A stretch of DNA of 31,872 nt from Acidobacteriota bacterium (GTDB lineage: Bacteria; Acidobacteriota; Terriglobia; Terriglobales; Acidobacteriaceae), in the NCBI GenBank assembly GCA_021780095.1, contig JAJXZK010000105.1:1-31872 (forward strand), read 5' to 3'. Below, one piece after another: positions 31,526 to 31,872 of this stretch. Position numbers and translations under genes: made by a program. Positions within the stretch are counted from its first letter, which is position 1. Every line of letters starts with the position of its first letter. The notes beneath the pieces are model-generated. The model was not told the DNA's origin and ran no database searches. It saw only the letters and a list, made by a program, of their open reading frames with translations.

Positions 31526-31872
31526 ATGACTAAGACCTCCCTTCTGTCCGTGCTGCAGACTCCGGATCGCGATTTGTTCGATGTCGCCACACATGCTCCC
31601 GGGCCTGCCGGACAGTTGCCGCTGACACCGGAAATGCTGCTGCAATTGCCGTCTGGGAACCTGTTCGGTCTGAGCCAGAATGTGGGCATGGGTTGGTCGC
31701 CGCAAGAGCTGATGGGGCCAGAGGTTCTGCTGTTAAGTACCCACGGAGGGATTCGCGCAGAGGATGGCGCCCCGGTCGCTCTGGGCTTTCACACGGGTCA
31801 TTGGGAAGTTGGATTGCTGGTGGCGGAAACAGCGCGAGCGCTGAAGTCCGCGGGCGCGGTACCGTTTGCAGC
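31526..31872 (+). CDS. YjhG/YagF-type D-xylonate (aldonate) dehydratase, N-terminal part
   Basis: 115 codons visible; the gene runs off the window. The start, including LPLTPEMLLQLPSGNLFGLS, NVGMGWSPQEL, LLLSTHGGIRAEDGAPVALGFHTGHWE, follows the N-terminus of E. coli YjhG/YagF, Fe-S dehydratases of the IlvD/Edd family that convert D-xylonate to 2-keto-3-deoxy-xylonate. With the upstream dehydrogenase this forms the first steps of an oxidative, non-phosphorylating sugar route. The Fe-S cysteines lie outside the visible part. The ATG at 31526 has no strong ribosome site, which suggests coupling to the dehydrogenase gene. Confidence 0.88.
   Translation, partial: MTKTSLLSVLQTPDRDLFDVATHAPGPAGQLPLTPEMLLQLPSGNLFGLSQNVGMGWSPQELMGPEVLLLSTHGGIRAEDGAPVALGFHTGHWEVGLLVAETARALKSAGAVPFA

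Noticed and set aside
1..31872. Insertion sequences, prophage genes, CRISPR arrays or an rRNA operon
   Set aside because: No transposase or integrase motifs, no regularly spaced repeats and no rRNA signature sequences were seen.

Overview
The window looks like a chromosomal stretch from a soil- or sediment-type bacterium, most likely an acidobacterium (inference). Pointers are the remnant of a TonB receptor with the N-terminal style common in that phylum, a giant ABC-permease/M1-peptidase fusion, a UdgX-type uracil-DNA glycosylase and moderately GC-rich sequence. No insertion sequence, phage gene or CRISPR array was seen.

Layout. (1) 1-10.3 kb is a respiratory and nitric-oxide-defence region. 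It holds the start of cydA, a cysteine-bearing Crp/Fnr regulator, a membrane polyferredoxin, the tightly overlapped set ric-nnrS-norZ, a second, cysteine-free Crp/Fnr regulator and a 2-oxoglutarate/Fe oxygenase. Four palindromes of the form TGTGA-N6-TCACA lie in front of cydA, the regulator/polyferredoxin pair, ric and the oxygenase. Both regulators carry the RExxxR recognition helix expected to read that sequence, so this is probably one local regulon. (2) Sulfur amino-acid genes are interleaved and follow it: cysE and cysK lie downstream of norZ on the same strand. After a RidA protein with a strong terminator come two overlapping PLP enzymes (cystathionine gamma-synthase/lyase type, then a plant-like cystathionine beta-lyase), preceded by a structured leader that could act as a translational switch. 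Then come peptide deformylase, a possible small RNA with its own promoter and terminator, and tRNA-Cys. (3) 14.7-22.3 kb carries a secreted Ntn-hydrolase of the phospholipase B/C45 type, a decayed TonB receptor, the large helicase Lhr and, divergent from it, UdgX. (4) 22.2-31.9 kb carries a Bax-inhibitor-1 family membrane protein, gamma-glutamyltransferase, an ABC ATPase with its permease-peptidase partner, a secreted NTF2-like protein, and a short-chain dehydrogenase followed by the start of a YjhG/YagF-type aldonate dehydratase (sugar-acid catabolism).

How it fits together. Low oxygen or NO would be sensed by one or both Crp/Fnr proteins. The response would be the high-affinity bd oxidase (cydA), the quinol NO reductase (norZ) with NnrS, and repair of damaged di-iron/Fe-S centres by Ric. 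The adjacent cysteine-synthesis genes could supply sulfur for cluster repair (inference from synteny only). The items most worth a second look are the four-site regulon including an uncharacterised oxygenase, the metB leader structure, and the candidate small RNA before tRNA-Cys.
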